Shown piece by piece: positions 7,970 to 17,539 of a DNA stretch of 64,000 nucleotides. The stretch comes from CALZJC01 sp963781065. GTDB lineage: Bacteria > Acidobacteriota > Thermoanaerobaculia > Multivoradales > JAHEKO01. The notes under the pieces are model-generated. The model was not told where the DNA came from. It was given only the letters and a program-made list of their open reading frames with translations, and did no database searches. The translations under genes were made by a program, and so were the position numbers. How positions within the stretch are numbered: position 1 is the stretch's first letter; each line of letters starts with the position of its first letter. The stretch lies in the NCBI GenBank assembly GCA_963781065.1, contig CAWAET010000022.1, forward strand, positions 1 through 64,000. The letters run 5' to 3'.

Positions 7970-8362
7970 ATGCCCTTTCACCTGCGCAACGACGGCAAAC
8001 CCGTGGTGGCCTTCGAACCGCGGCTCGAGATCTCGCCCTTCGCCCTGTTTCGGCGCCTCGACGAGGGCAAGCCCTTGCTGCTGATCGACGTGCGGCCAGC
8101 GGCCGCGGGCGGCAAGACCCTGAGCGGCGCGCGGCTCCTGGAAGGCCCCCAGTGGCGGCCGCCGACCGAGCTCGACGTGGTGCTGTTCGACGACGACGGC
8201 AGCGCCGCGGTGGAGCTGGCGTCGCGCCTGATCGAAGCAGGCCACCCCCGGGTGCGGGCACTGTTCGGCGGCCTGGAGCTGTACGAGTTCTCGCTCGACC
8301 CGCAGGTGGTCGGCGCCGAAACCTATCTGGTCCCGCTCCCCGACCCCGACGCGACCGGCTGA
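7970..8362 (+). CDS. Rhodanese-like domain protein without the catalytic cysteine
   Basis: The 130-residue protein carries LLLIDVRP near residue 43 and a C-terminal pattern AVELASRLIEAGHPRVRALF followed by GGLELYEF, as in rhodanese-fold domains. The active-site loop, usually C-x-x-G-x-R, reads FDDDGSAA here and has no Cys, so sulfurtransferase activity is unlikely. The ATG at 7970 is preferred over an in-frame GTG at 7946 because the intervening bases belong to a repeat end. It probably forms an operon with the DUF1015 gene. Its role is unknown; a binding or sensor function is a guess. Confidence 0.6.
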   Translation: MPFHLRNDGKPVVAFEPRLEISPFALFRRLDEGKPLLLIDVRPAAAGGKTLSGARLLEGPQWRPPTELDVVLFDDDGSAAVELASRLIEAGHPRVRALFGGLELYEFSLDPQVVGAETYLVPLPDPDATG

Positions 8363-8377
8363 GCCGACGCCCCCCCG

Positions 8378-9410
8378 CTAGGTTCCGCGCGAGACCGAGC
8401 CGTCGTCCTTGACCGTCCACAGCTCGCCCGAGTGGATCAGCTGCTCGAGCTCGCCCTGGCCGCTCTTGTCGATCTCGGCTTCGATCTGCTGCACCGACTG
8501 GGCATCGTAGGTCGGCTTCTCGACAGCGTGCAAGACGCCGATCGGGGTGGGAAAATCCGGCGGCAGCATGTAGGCCAGGCGGAAGGCCATGCTCGGGTCC
8601 TCGAAGCTCTCGTCCCACTTCAGGCAGTCGTCGGGGCCGAGGCCGTTGCCGAGCTGGATCCGCTCGAGCCTTCCTTGGACCAGCCGAATCCCCTGGTCCT
8701 TCTCCTTGCCGAAGATCAGCGGCTCCCCCTGCGCGAGGTAGACGGTCTGGTCGGCGCGTGAGTCCTTCTCGGTCATGTAGGCGAACGCCTTGTCATTGAA
8801 GATATTGCAGTTCTGGTAGATCTCGATGAAGGCGGAGCCCTTGTGGTCGGCGGCGCGCTGCAGCACCTCGCGCAGGTGCGGCTGGAAGATGTCGACGCTG
8901 CGGGCGACGAAGGTGGCGCCGGCGCCCAGCGCCAGGGCCAGCGGGTTGAACGGGTAGTCGATCGATCCGACCGGCGTCGACTTGGTGCGCTTGCCCAGCT
9001 CGCTGGTGGGCGAGTACTGGCCCTTGGTGAGGCCGTAGATCCGGTTGTTGAACATCAGGATCTTGACGTCGACGTTGCGCCGCAGGATGTGGATCAGGTG
9101 ATTGCCGCCGATCGACATGGCGTCGCCGTCGCCGGTGGCGACCCAGACCTCGAGATCGGGCCGCGAGGTCTTGAGCCCGGTGGCGATGGCCGGCGCCCGG
9201 CCGTGAATCGAGTGGAAGCCGTAGGTGTCCATGTAGTACGGAAAGCGGCTCGAGCAGCCGATCCCCGAGACCACCACGAAGCGCTCCTTGGGCAGGTCGA
9301 GCTTGGGGAAGATGGTCTGGACGGCCGACAGCACGGCGTAGTCGCCGCAGCCCGGACACCAGCGGACCTCCTGATCGGACTGGAAGTCCTTCTTGGTCAG
9401 CACCGGTAGC

Positions 9411-9421
<11 letters not shown>
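8378..9421 (-). CDS. korB: 2-oxoglutarate:ferredoxin oxidoreductase, beta subunit
   Basis: The 347-residue protein carries the thiamine diphosphate site GDGDAMSIGGNHLIH (about 98-112) with the Mg-binding GDGD and a downstream N. An N-terminal CPGCGDY (22-28) and later conserved cysteines bind the [4Fe-4S] cluster. The enzyme oxidises 2-oxoglutarate with CoA to succinyl-CoA and CO2, passing electrons to ferredoxin. Length and motifs fit KorB rather than pyruvate oxidoreductase, though 2-oxoacid choice cannot be proved from sequence alone. Its start overlaps the end of korA by 11 bases, and it is the last gene of the nuoB-nuoCD-nuoI-korA-korB operon. Confidence 0.93.
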
Positions 9422-11294
<1,873 letters not shown>

Positions 11295-11303
11295 CGTATC
11301 TCC

Positions 11304-11915
11304 TCAGCCGGCCGCGGCGGCCTGGCCCTCCTGGCGTCGACGGGCCTCCTCCACCAGATCGAAGGACCTCGCCGCCGCCTGCTCCTCGGGATAGTGCGGC
11401 CGGTAGCCCAGCCGCGACGGGTCGATGACGTACGGCCGCTGCAGCCCGTCCTTGCCGACGATGGACTGGTCGCGGTTGAAGTAAGCCATGTCGTAGTTGT
11501 TGCTCATGATGATCGCCTCTTCCGGGCAGGCGTCGACGCAGTAGCCGCAGAACACGCAGCGCAGCATGTCGATCTCGTAGATCGTCGGGTACTTCTCGAT
11601 GTTGACGTCCGGATGCTCGCCGGCCTCGATGTTGATGCACTCGGCCGGACAGGCCTGGGCGCAGAGAAAGCAGGCGACGCAGCGCAGCGAGCCGTCCGGC
11701 CGGCTGGTCAGGATGTGGTGGCCGCGAAACCGGTGCGAGTACTCCCGGCGCTCCTCCGGGTACTGGATGGTCGCTTGGCTGCCGCCGGTCAGCAGATTGC
11801 GCACCAGGTGCTTGAGGGTCACCCAGAGGCCGACGAACAGCGGCAGGTAGAGCCGCTCGGCCAGGTCGTAGCGGTACGGCTCGGGCGTCTTGGAATAGGA
11901 GCCTGGCGCGATCAT
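11304..11915 (-). CDS. nuoI: NADH-quinone oxidoreductase subunit I
   Basis: The 203-residue protein has two ferredoxin motifs, CVACFLCAQACPAECI (about 79-94) and CVFCGYCVDACPEEAI (about 120-135). These bind clusters N6a and N6b in the peripheral arm of complex I. The N-terminal segment LYLPLFVGLWVTLKHLVRNL is the membrane-associated helix typical of NuoI. The start at 11915 forms an ATGA overlap with the nuoCD stop. Placement directly before korA suggests that reduced ferredoxin, rather than NADH, may feed this module. Confidence 0.95.
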   Translation of the reverse strand: MIAPGSYSKTPEPYRYDLAERLYLPLFVGLWVTLKHLVRNLLTGGSQATIQYPEERREYSHRFRGHHILTSRPDGSLRCVACFLCAQACPAECINIEAGEHPDVNIEKYPTIYEIDMLRCVFCGYCVDACPEEAIIMSNNYDMAYFNRDQSIVGKDGLQRPYVIDPSRLGYRPHYPEEQAAARSFDLVEEARRRQEGQAAAAG

Positions 11916-13606
11916 CGATCGAGCTCCCCGGCGATGACGTTGAGGCCGCCGAGCGAGACCACCGCGTCGGACACCGTGCCGTCCTGGATGAGCGTCGAAA
12001 AGGTCGAGAAGATCGGGAAGCAGGGCGGCCGCACCTTGATCCGGTAGGGCTTGCCCGAGCCGTCCGAGATCACGTAGAAGCCCAACTCGCCGTTGGCGCC
12101 CTCGACCATCGAGTAGCGCTCGCCCGGCGGCACCTGGATGCCGTCCATGATCAGCTTGAAGTGGTAGATCATCGCCTCCATCTGGTTGTAGGCGGCGTCC
12201 TTGGGCGGCAGCGCGACGTGCGGGTCGTCGACGATGTGCGGGCCCTCGGGCCGCCCGCGGTCGAGCAGTTGGCGGATGATGCCGAGCGACTGACGGATCT
12301 CGGCCATCCGCACCCGGTAGCGGTCGTGGACGTCGCCGCCGGTGAAGACCGGCACTTCCCAGTCGACCGTGTCGTAGAGGTCGTAGGGGTGGGCCCGGCG
12401 AACGTCGTAGCCGACCCCGGCGGCACGCAGACAGGGGCCGGTCCAGCCCCAGTTGACCGCGTCCTCGGCAGAGATCGCCGCCACGCCGACGGCCCGATCG
12501 AGCCAGATGCGGTTGCGCGTCACCAAACGGTCGACGTCGTCGATGAAGGGGGGGATGGTCTCCAGCAGCTTCCTGCATCGCGCCTCGAAGTCCGGCGGCA
12601 GGTCGGCCGCCAGCCCGCCGATGCGGCCGTAGGCGACCGTCAGCCGCGCCCCGCTACAGGCCTCGAGCAGGCCGTAGATCTCCTCACGCGGCTGGTACAG
12701 AAGGAAGAAGTTGGTCAGCGCGCCGGCGTCCACCAGACTCGAGCCGTTGCAGACGCAGTGGTCCATGATGCGCGAGAACTCCGACAGGATGGTGCGGGCC
12801 CAGACCGCCTTCGGCGGCACTTCCACCCCGAGCATGCTCTCGACGGTACGGCAGTAGCCGACGTTGTTGATGAACGACGAGCAGTAGTTGAGCCGATCGG
12901 TGTAGGGGATCACCTGCTGCCAGGTGTGGGTCTCGGCCATCTTCTCGAAGCACCGGTGCAGATAGCCGATCTCCACCTCGCTGGCGATGATGCGCTCGCC
13001 TTCGAGCATCGCCACCACCCGGAAGGTGCCGTGCATCGCCGGGTGCGACGGCCCGATGTTGATCGTCATGCGCTCGAACATGTCGTCCGGGTCGCCGCTC
13101 GGCGGCGCCGTGGGTTGCGGCCGGTAGACCTTGTCCTCGGTCAGGATCCAGCGCCGCGCCGAGTCGTAGTCCTTGCGCAGGGCGTGGCCGCGAAACGCCT
13201 CGTGGGTGAGGATGCGGCGCAGGTTCGGGTGACCGTCGAAGGTCAGGCCGAACATGTCGTAGGCCTCGCGCTCGAACCAGTCGGCCGCCTTCCAGACGCC
13301 GATCAGGCTGGGCAGCGACGGGTCCGCCTCCCCCACCGGCACCTTCAGCCGGAGCCGCTCGCCACGGGGCAGCGAGTAGAGGTGATAGACCGCCTCGAAC
13401 CGCTCGTCACGGTCCGGGTAGTCGACACCGCACAGGTCGAGCAGCAGGTCGAAGCGGGTCTCGGGATCGTCCCGCAGGTCCCGGGCCAGCTCGGCCAGGA
13501 CATCGCGGCGCACCACCCAGGTAGGCTGGTCGAGCCCCTCCTGCGGTCGGATGCTGCCCTGCGGATAACGATCAAGCAGCGGCGGCGGGGCCGCCAGCGT
13601 TGGCAA
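11912..13606 (-). CDS. nuoCD: NADH-quinone oxidoreductase subunits C and D, fused
   Basis: The 564-residue protein carries a NuoC (30 kDa) domain at about 1-165 (FEREAYDMFGLTFDGHPNLR) and a NuoD (49 kDa) domain at about 175-564 (NIGPSHPAMHGTFRVV at the quinone site, then HCVCNGSSLVDAGALTNFF). The C-terminal SDGSGKPYRIKVRPPCF is diagnostic of NuoD. Fusion of C and D is seen in E. coli and some other lineages. The frame opens at TTG 13606, overlapping nuoB by 35 bases. No ATG lies nearby in frame, so the precise start is uncertain. The N-terminal NuoC part is short for the family. Confidence 0.93.
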   Translation of the reverse strand: MPTLAAPPPLLDRYPQGSIRPQEGLDQPTWVVRRDVLAELARDLRDDPETRFDLLLDLCGVDYPDRDERFEAVYHLYSLPRGERLRLKVPVGEADPSLPSLIGVWKAADWFEREAYDMFGLTFDGHPNLRRILTHEAFRGHALRKDYDSARRWILTEDKVYRPQPTAPPSGDPDDMFERMTINIGPSHPAMHGTFRVVAMLEGERIIASEVEIGYLHRCFEKMAETHTWQQVIPYTDRLNYCSSFINNVGYCRTVESMLGVEVPPKAVWARTILSEFSRIMDHCVCNGSSLVDAGALTNFFLLYQPREEIYGLLEACSGARLTVAYGRIGGLAADLPPDFEARCRKLLETIPPFIDDVDRLVTRNRIWLDRAVGVAAISAEDAVNWGWTGPCLRAAGVGYDVRRAHPYDLYDTVDWEVPVFTGGDVHDRYRVRMAEIRQSLGIIRQLLDRGRPEGPHIVDDPHVALPPKDAAYNQMEAMIYHFKLIMDGIQVPPGERYSMVEGANGELGFYVISDGSGKPYRIKVRPPCFPIFSTFSTLIQDGTVSDAVVSLGGLNVIAGELDR

Positions 13607-14087
13607 GGTTGTCTGTCTCCTTGTCCTTCTTGCGCAGTCGACGTTCGCGATCGATCTTCTGCTTCAGCTGCAGCATGCCGTACATCAGCCCCTCGGGCGT
13701 CGGCGGGCAGCCGGGGACGTAGACGTCGACAGGGATGATCTCGTCGATCCCCTGCATGACGTGGTAGGCGCGGTAGAAACCGCCGGAGCAGGCACACGCA
13801 CCCATCGAAACGACCCACTTGGGGTCAGGCATCTGATCGTAGATCCGTTTGAGCACCGGGCCCATCTTGTCGGTGATCGTGCCGGCGACGATCATCAGAT
13901 CGCTCTGCCGCGGCGAGAACCGCACCACCTCGTAGCCGAAGCGGGCGGCGTCGTAGTGACTCGACACCGAACTCATGAACTCGATCGCGCAGCAGGCCGT
14001 TCCGAACGGCAGCGGCCAGAACGAATTGCGTTGAGCCCACTCCTCGATGGCTTCGAACTGGGTGGTGATCCAACTTTCGCCGATCAT
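13572..14087 (-). CDS. nuoB: NADH-quinone oxidoreductase subunit B
   Basis: The 171-residue protein carries the N2 cluster ligands in GTACCAIEF (adjacent Cys), GACACSGG and VPGCPPTPEGL. N2 is the last Fe-S centre before quinone in complex I. It is the first gene of the operon nuoB-nuoCD-nuoI-korA-korB. No nuoA, nuoH or nuoJ-N is adjacent, which is unusual for a complex I operon; those genes may be elsewhere. The 107 bases upstream hold the likely operon promoter, but I see no clear -35/-10 pair. Confidence 0.94.
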   Translation of the reverse strand: MIGESWITTQFEAIEEWAQRNSFWPLPFGTACCAIEFMSSVSSHYDAARFGYEVVRFSPRQSDLMIVAGTITDKMGPVLKRIYDQMPDPKWVVSMGACACSGGFYRAYHVMQGIDEIIPVDVYVPGCPPTPEGLMYGMLQLKQKIDRERRLRKKDKETDNLANAGGPAAAA

Positions 14088-14194
14088 CGGCCGCCCCCTC
14101 GGTCTGTGGCAGTCTAGCGGAATGCCGGGCGTGTACCAAACCCACCGGCATCAGGGCATTCGCCGGCCGCGGGCTCGCGGATGCCGGCCCCTGG

Positions 14195-14593
14195 CTAGGC
14201 CGTGACGTCGCCCCGCGAAGCCTGCAACTCGAGCCGCAGGGCATCGAGCCGTTCGGCGTGGTCGCGCTGCTCGGCGACCGCGCGGCCGAGGGTCGCCGCC
14301 GTGGCCTCGTCGACTTCGCCGATCATCCGCGGGTAGAGGACGTCGTTCTCGTACCGCTCCTCGGCCAGCGCCTCGCGCACCGCGCCCGCGGCATCCGGAG
14401 TCTGGCCGGCCGCGGCGAGCAGTTCGGCGGCCAGGCGGTCCTTGTCACCGGCCAGCTCGCGCCAGTGCCCGGCCAGGGCCGGCATCCTGTCTTCTTCGGC
14501 GCGCGTGGCGTAGGCACGGAACCGGGCGGCGCTGGCGGCCTCGGCGGCAAACGCGGTCTTCAGATGTTCCAGGGATCGGGGCAATCGCGACAC
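14195..14593 (-). CDS. Ferritin-like (rubrerythrin-type four-helix) protein
   Basis: The 132-residue protein starts at GTG with AGGAG 8 bases upstream. LKTAFAAEAASAARFRAYAT at about 11-30 matches the first helix of rubrerythrin-like domains, with a Glu positioned as an iron ligand. A later EERYENDVLYPRMIGEV and DHAERL could supply further Glu/His ligands. There is no C-terminal rubredoxin domain. Such proteins handle peroxide or iron, or act as small helical bundles. It sits upstream of the nuo-kor operon on the same strand, perhaps protecting oxygen-sensitive Fe-S enzymes, which is inference. Confidence 0.6.
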   Translation of the reverse strand: MSRLPRSLEHLKTAFAAEAASAARFRAYATRAEEDRMPALAGHWRELAGDKDRLAAELLAAAGQTPDAAGAVREALAEERYENDVLYPRMIGEVDEATAATLGRAVAEQRDHAERLDALRLELQASRGDVTA

Positions 14594-14739
14594 GGGTCTT
14601 CTCCTCGACTTCTGCTGCCTTCTTCCAGACGATGGCGGTGCTTGGCGGGCTATCATGAACGGGCCGCACCGGACGGCAACGTGCCGATACTACACCGCTG
14701 CGGGGAACCCTCGCACCGTCCGGCCGTAGGTCGAGACAG

Positions 14740-16761
14740 ATGCCCAGACTTGGCAGGATCCAGCGGCTGTTCCTCTTCGGCCTGACCGGAGCCGCGGCGC
14801 TGCTCGGGCTGCTGCTGCTGCTCGCCCGCCAGTTCGAGCCCGACGCCCTGCCCTGGTTCTTGCGCCTCTCGGCGAACGCGCTGCTGGTGTCGCTGGTCCT
14901 GGTCCTGGCCTTGTGGCTGGTCTGGAGCGGGCTGCGACGGTTCCTCTGGGGCGTCGGCCGGAGGCTGGCGTTCTCGTATTTCCTGATCGGCGTGCTGCCG
15001 ATCCCCATGGTGCTGCTGGTTGCCGGCCTCAATGTCTATCTGCTCAGCGGCTACTTCCTCGGCCATCTCTACCGGGGAACGGCGCAGGAGTTCGAGCACG
15101 AGCTGCAGGCACGGGCCGAGACCGCCCTGGCCGGCTGGTCGGGCGGGCGGCCGCCGGCCGCCGGCTTCGACGACGTCCGGCTGGCCTACTACTGGCGCGG
15201 GTCGAAGGTGGGCGGCGCCGCGGTCGCCCCGGACGCCTGGCCGCGCTGGCTCGAGACCGTGCCCGACGGTGGCGCGCGGCGGCCGGTGGCCTACGCCGCC
15301 CTGCCCGACGGCTCGCCTACCCTGGCGGCCGTGGCCGTCCGCGGCGATCTCGGCATCCTGGCGCTCAGCGCCGACGGCATCGATCGGCAGCTGACCCGGC
15401 GCAGCGGCATCTGGGTCGAGCTGCTGCAGGCCGAGGACGACCGCAAAGACGCCCTGGTCCGCGTCCAGCTGTTCGGCAAGGAGTACCGGCTGATGCCGAT
15501 CAGCGCCGATCGCACCCTCGCCGACCGCGAGCTGTTCTTTGGCGTCAGCGGGCGCGAGCAGGGCTGGCTGGATCGGCCGATGCTCTGGTGGGGCGAGGTC
15601 AGCGGCACCCTGCGCTCGCTCGACGACGGCTCGGTGGTCGCCGACTACCTGGCCGTCAGCCTCAACGCCAACCTGCGCACCTGCCAACGCCGGCTCGCCT
15701 CGAGCTCGGGCGAGGTGGACACCGCGGTCTGGGCGCTGCTGATCGCGGTCACCGGCATGCTGGCGACGGTCTACGCCGTCGCCGTGCTGATGGCGCTGTG
15801 GATCATCCTCGGGCTGAGCCTGGCGGTGAACCGGCTGAGCCGCGCCACCACCGCCATCCGCCAGGGCGATTTCTCGGTGCGGATCGACTCGCACCGTCGC
15901 GACCAGATCGGCGAGCTCGAGACCACCTTCAACGAGATGACCGCCAACCTGGAACGGCTGGTCGACGACGCCGCCCGCCAGGAGATCGTCGAGAAGGAGC
16001 TCGAGATCGCCCGCGACCTGCAGCAGAGCCTGCTGCCCAGCAACCTGCCGACCTCCGAGGCGATGGAGTTCTCGACCCTCTTCGAGCCCAGCGCCGCCAT
16101 CGGTGGCGACTACTTCGACGTGCTGCGAATCGACGAGGACCGGCTGGCGGTGGTGGTGGCCGACGTCTCCGGGCACGGTCTGCCGACCGGGCTGCGCATG
16201 GCGATGCTCAAGGCGGCGCTGGTGATCCTGGTCGAGGAGCGCAAGCCGGCCGAAGAGATCCTGCGTCGCCTCAACGGCATGGTGCGGGCCGAGAAGAAGC
16301 AGCGGTTCTTCGTCACCGCCACCATCGCGGTGATCGACTTCCGCCATCACCAGCTGCAGATCACCAACGCCGCCCACCCGCCCTCCTACCTGCTGCGCGA
16401 CGGGCAGGCCGAGGAGATCCTGCTCACCGGCAGCCCGCTGGGAGCGCTGGGCGACGAGTACGGGCGCCGCGACGTCGCAATCGAGCCGGGCGACGTTCTG
16501 GTCTGGCTCTCCGACGGCCTGATCGAGGCGGCCGACGACGCCGACGAGCCGTTCGGCTACGACCGAACCCTGGCGGCCCTGGCCGGACCGGCGGAAAGCG
16601 CCATGGCGGTGCGCAACCGGCTGCTGGCGGCGGTCCTGGCGCATACGGGCGACCGCGCGCCGGACGACGACCGCACTCTGGTGGTCATGCGCTACCGGCC
16701 GGCGGCCGCGGCGGCCGCGGCGGCCGCCGCCTCGGACCCCGGCAGCCCCAGGAAGCCGTAG
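14740..16761 (+). CDS. Membrane HAMP-SpoIIE serine phosphatase
   Basis: The 673-residue protein has two or three N-terminal membrane helices (about 8-30, 42-66, 78-108), an extracytoplasmic sensor region (about 110-325), another helix (about 330-360), a HAMP segment (about 362-415, RATTAIRQGDFSVRIDS), and a PP2C-type SpoIIE domain (about 445-655). GGDYFDV and VVVADVSGHG carry the metal-binding Asp residues, and DDRTLVVMRYRP closes the fold. The family dephosphorylates anti-sigma-factor antagonists or similar partners; no STAS or anti-sigma gene is adjacent. The C-terminus is an alanine tract encoded in the 70-base overlap with the convergent transglycosylase gene. Confidence 0.92.
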   Translation: MPRLGRIQRLFLFGLTGAAALLGLLLLLARQFEPDALPWFLRLSANALLVSLVLVLALWLVWSGLRRFLWGVGRRLAFSYFLIGVLPIPMVLLVAGLNVYLLSGYFLGHLYRGTAQEFEHELQARAETALAGWSGGRPPAAGFDDVRLAYYWRGSKVGGAAVAPDAWPRWLETVPDGGARRPVAYAALPDGSPTLAAVAVRGDLGILALSADGIDRQLTRRSGIWVELLQAEDDRKDALVRVQLFGKEYRLMPISADRTLADRELFFGVSGREQGWLDRPMLWWGEVSGTLRSLDDGSVVADYLAVSLNANLRTCQRRLASSSGEVDTAVWALLIAVTGMLATVYAVAVLMALWIILGLSLAVNRLSRATTAIRQGDFSVRIDSHRRDQIGELETTFNEMTANLERLVDDAARQEIVEKELEIARDLQQSLLPSNLPTSEAMEFSTLFEPSAAIGGDYFDVLRIDEDRLAVVVADVSGHGLPTGLRMAMLKAALVILVEERKPAEEILRRLNGMVRAEKKQRFFVTATIAVIDFRHHQLQITNAAHPPSYLLRDGQAEEILLTGSPLGALGDEYGRRDVAIEPGDVLVWLSDGLIEAADDADEPFGYDRTLAALAGPAESAMAVRNRLLAAVLAHTGDRAPDDDRTLVVMRYRPAAAAAAAAAASDPGSPRKP

Positions 16762-17435
16762 ATCCGCCGGATGTAGTCACGGGTCTCGCGAAACGGCGGC
16801 ACGCCGCCATAGCGGGCGACATTGGTCTCGCCGGCGTTGTAGCCGGCCAGGGCCAGCGCCAGCTCGCCCGGGTAGCGGTCGAGCAGCCAGCGCAGATAGC
16901 GCACCCCGGCCTCGAGGTTCTTTTCCGGGCGGTAGCGCTCGCTGCCGGTCAGGCCGAAGCGCCGGGCCGTCGCCGGCATCAGCTGCAACAGCCCGACCGC
17001 CCCCTTGCGCGACACCGCCCGGGGATCGAACGAGGACTCGGCCCGCACCATCGCCGCCACCAGCCGCGGCGAGACCCGGTGCCGCCTGGCGGTCTCGAAG
17101 ATCAGGTCACCGTAGGGCGTCGCGGGCGGTGTGTCCGAGTCGAGAAAGTGCACCACGAAACCGACGGGAGCCGGCGGCGCGGGCTCGTCGGAGACCTCGT
17201 CGTCGACCACCCGGTCGACCCGCGCCAGCGGCAGCTCGAGCAGCCCACCGGAGGCCAGCTCGACCACCGCGCGGCGGCCCTCCACCCGGTAGGAGGTGGC
17301 CTTGAGCACCCGGCCGCCCGCGAGGACGACCAACTCGGCGGCGGCGGCGCCGGCGCCGAAGAGCGCCAGCGCCAAAGCCCAGACTGCCGGGGCCCAGACT
17401 GCCAGGCGCAGCGGCCCGCGCGCGAGAGCGTTCAT
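16692..17435 (-). CDS. Lytic transglycosylase (SLT domain), secreted
   Basis: The 247-residue protein has a signal peptide ending near AAAAEL, a short region resembling the DUF4124 or curli-like N-terminal beta part, and a Slt70-type lysozyme domain (about 105-235). MVRAESSFDPRAVSRKGAVG contains the catalytic Glu in AESSF, followed by GLLQLMPATA and LALAGYNAGETNV. It cleaves peptidoglycan glycan strands, releasing 1,6-anhydro ends. It ends in an alanine tract that overlaps the 3' end of the phosphatase gene on the other strand. The start is the ATG at 17435; longer readings give no signal peptide. Confidence 0.9.
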   Translation of the reverse strand: MNALARGPLRLAVWAPAVWALALALFGAGAAAAELVVLAGGRVLKATSYRVEGRRAVVELASGGLLELPLARVDRVVDDEVSDEPAPPAPVGFVVHFLDSDTPPATPYGDLIFETARRHRVSPRLVAAMVRAESSFDPRAVSRKGAVGLLQLMPATARRFGLTGSERYRPEKNLEAGVRYLRWLLDRYPGELALALAGYNAGETNVARYGGVPPFRETRDYIRRIYGFLGLPGSEAAAAAAAAAAGR

Positions 17436-17539
17436 CGGAACGATGCTACCCCAGCCGAGCCCTTCGGGCGGGCGAATACCGGGCTCAGGACGGGTCTGCC
17501 TGCTAGACTGCCACCTTCCCTCCCGACCAGGCGACTGCC

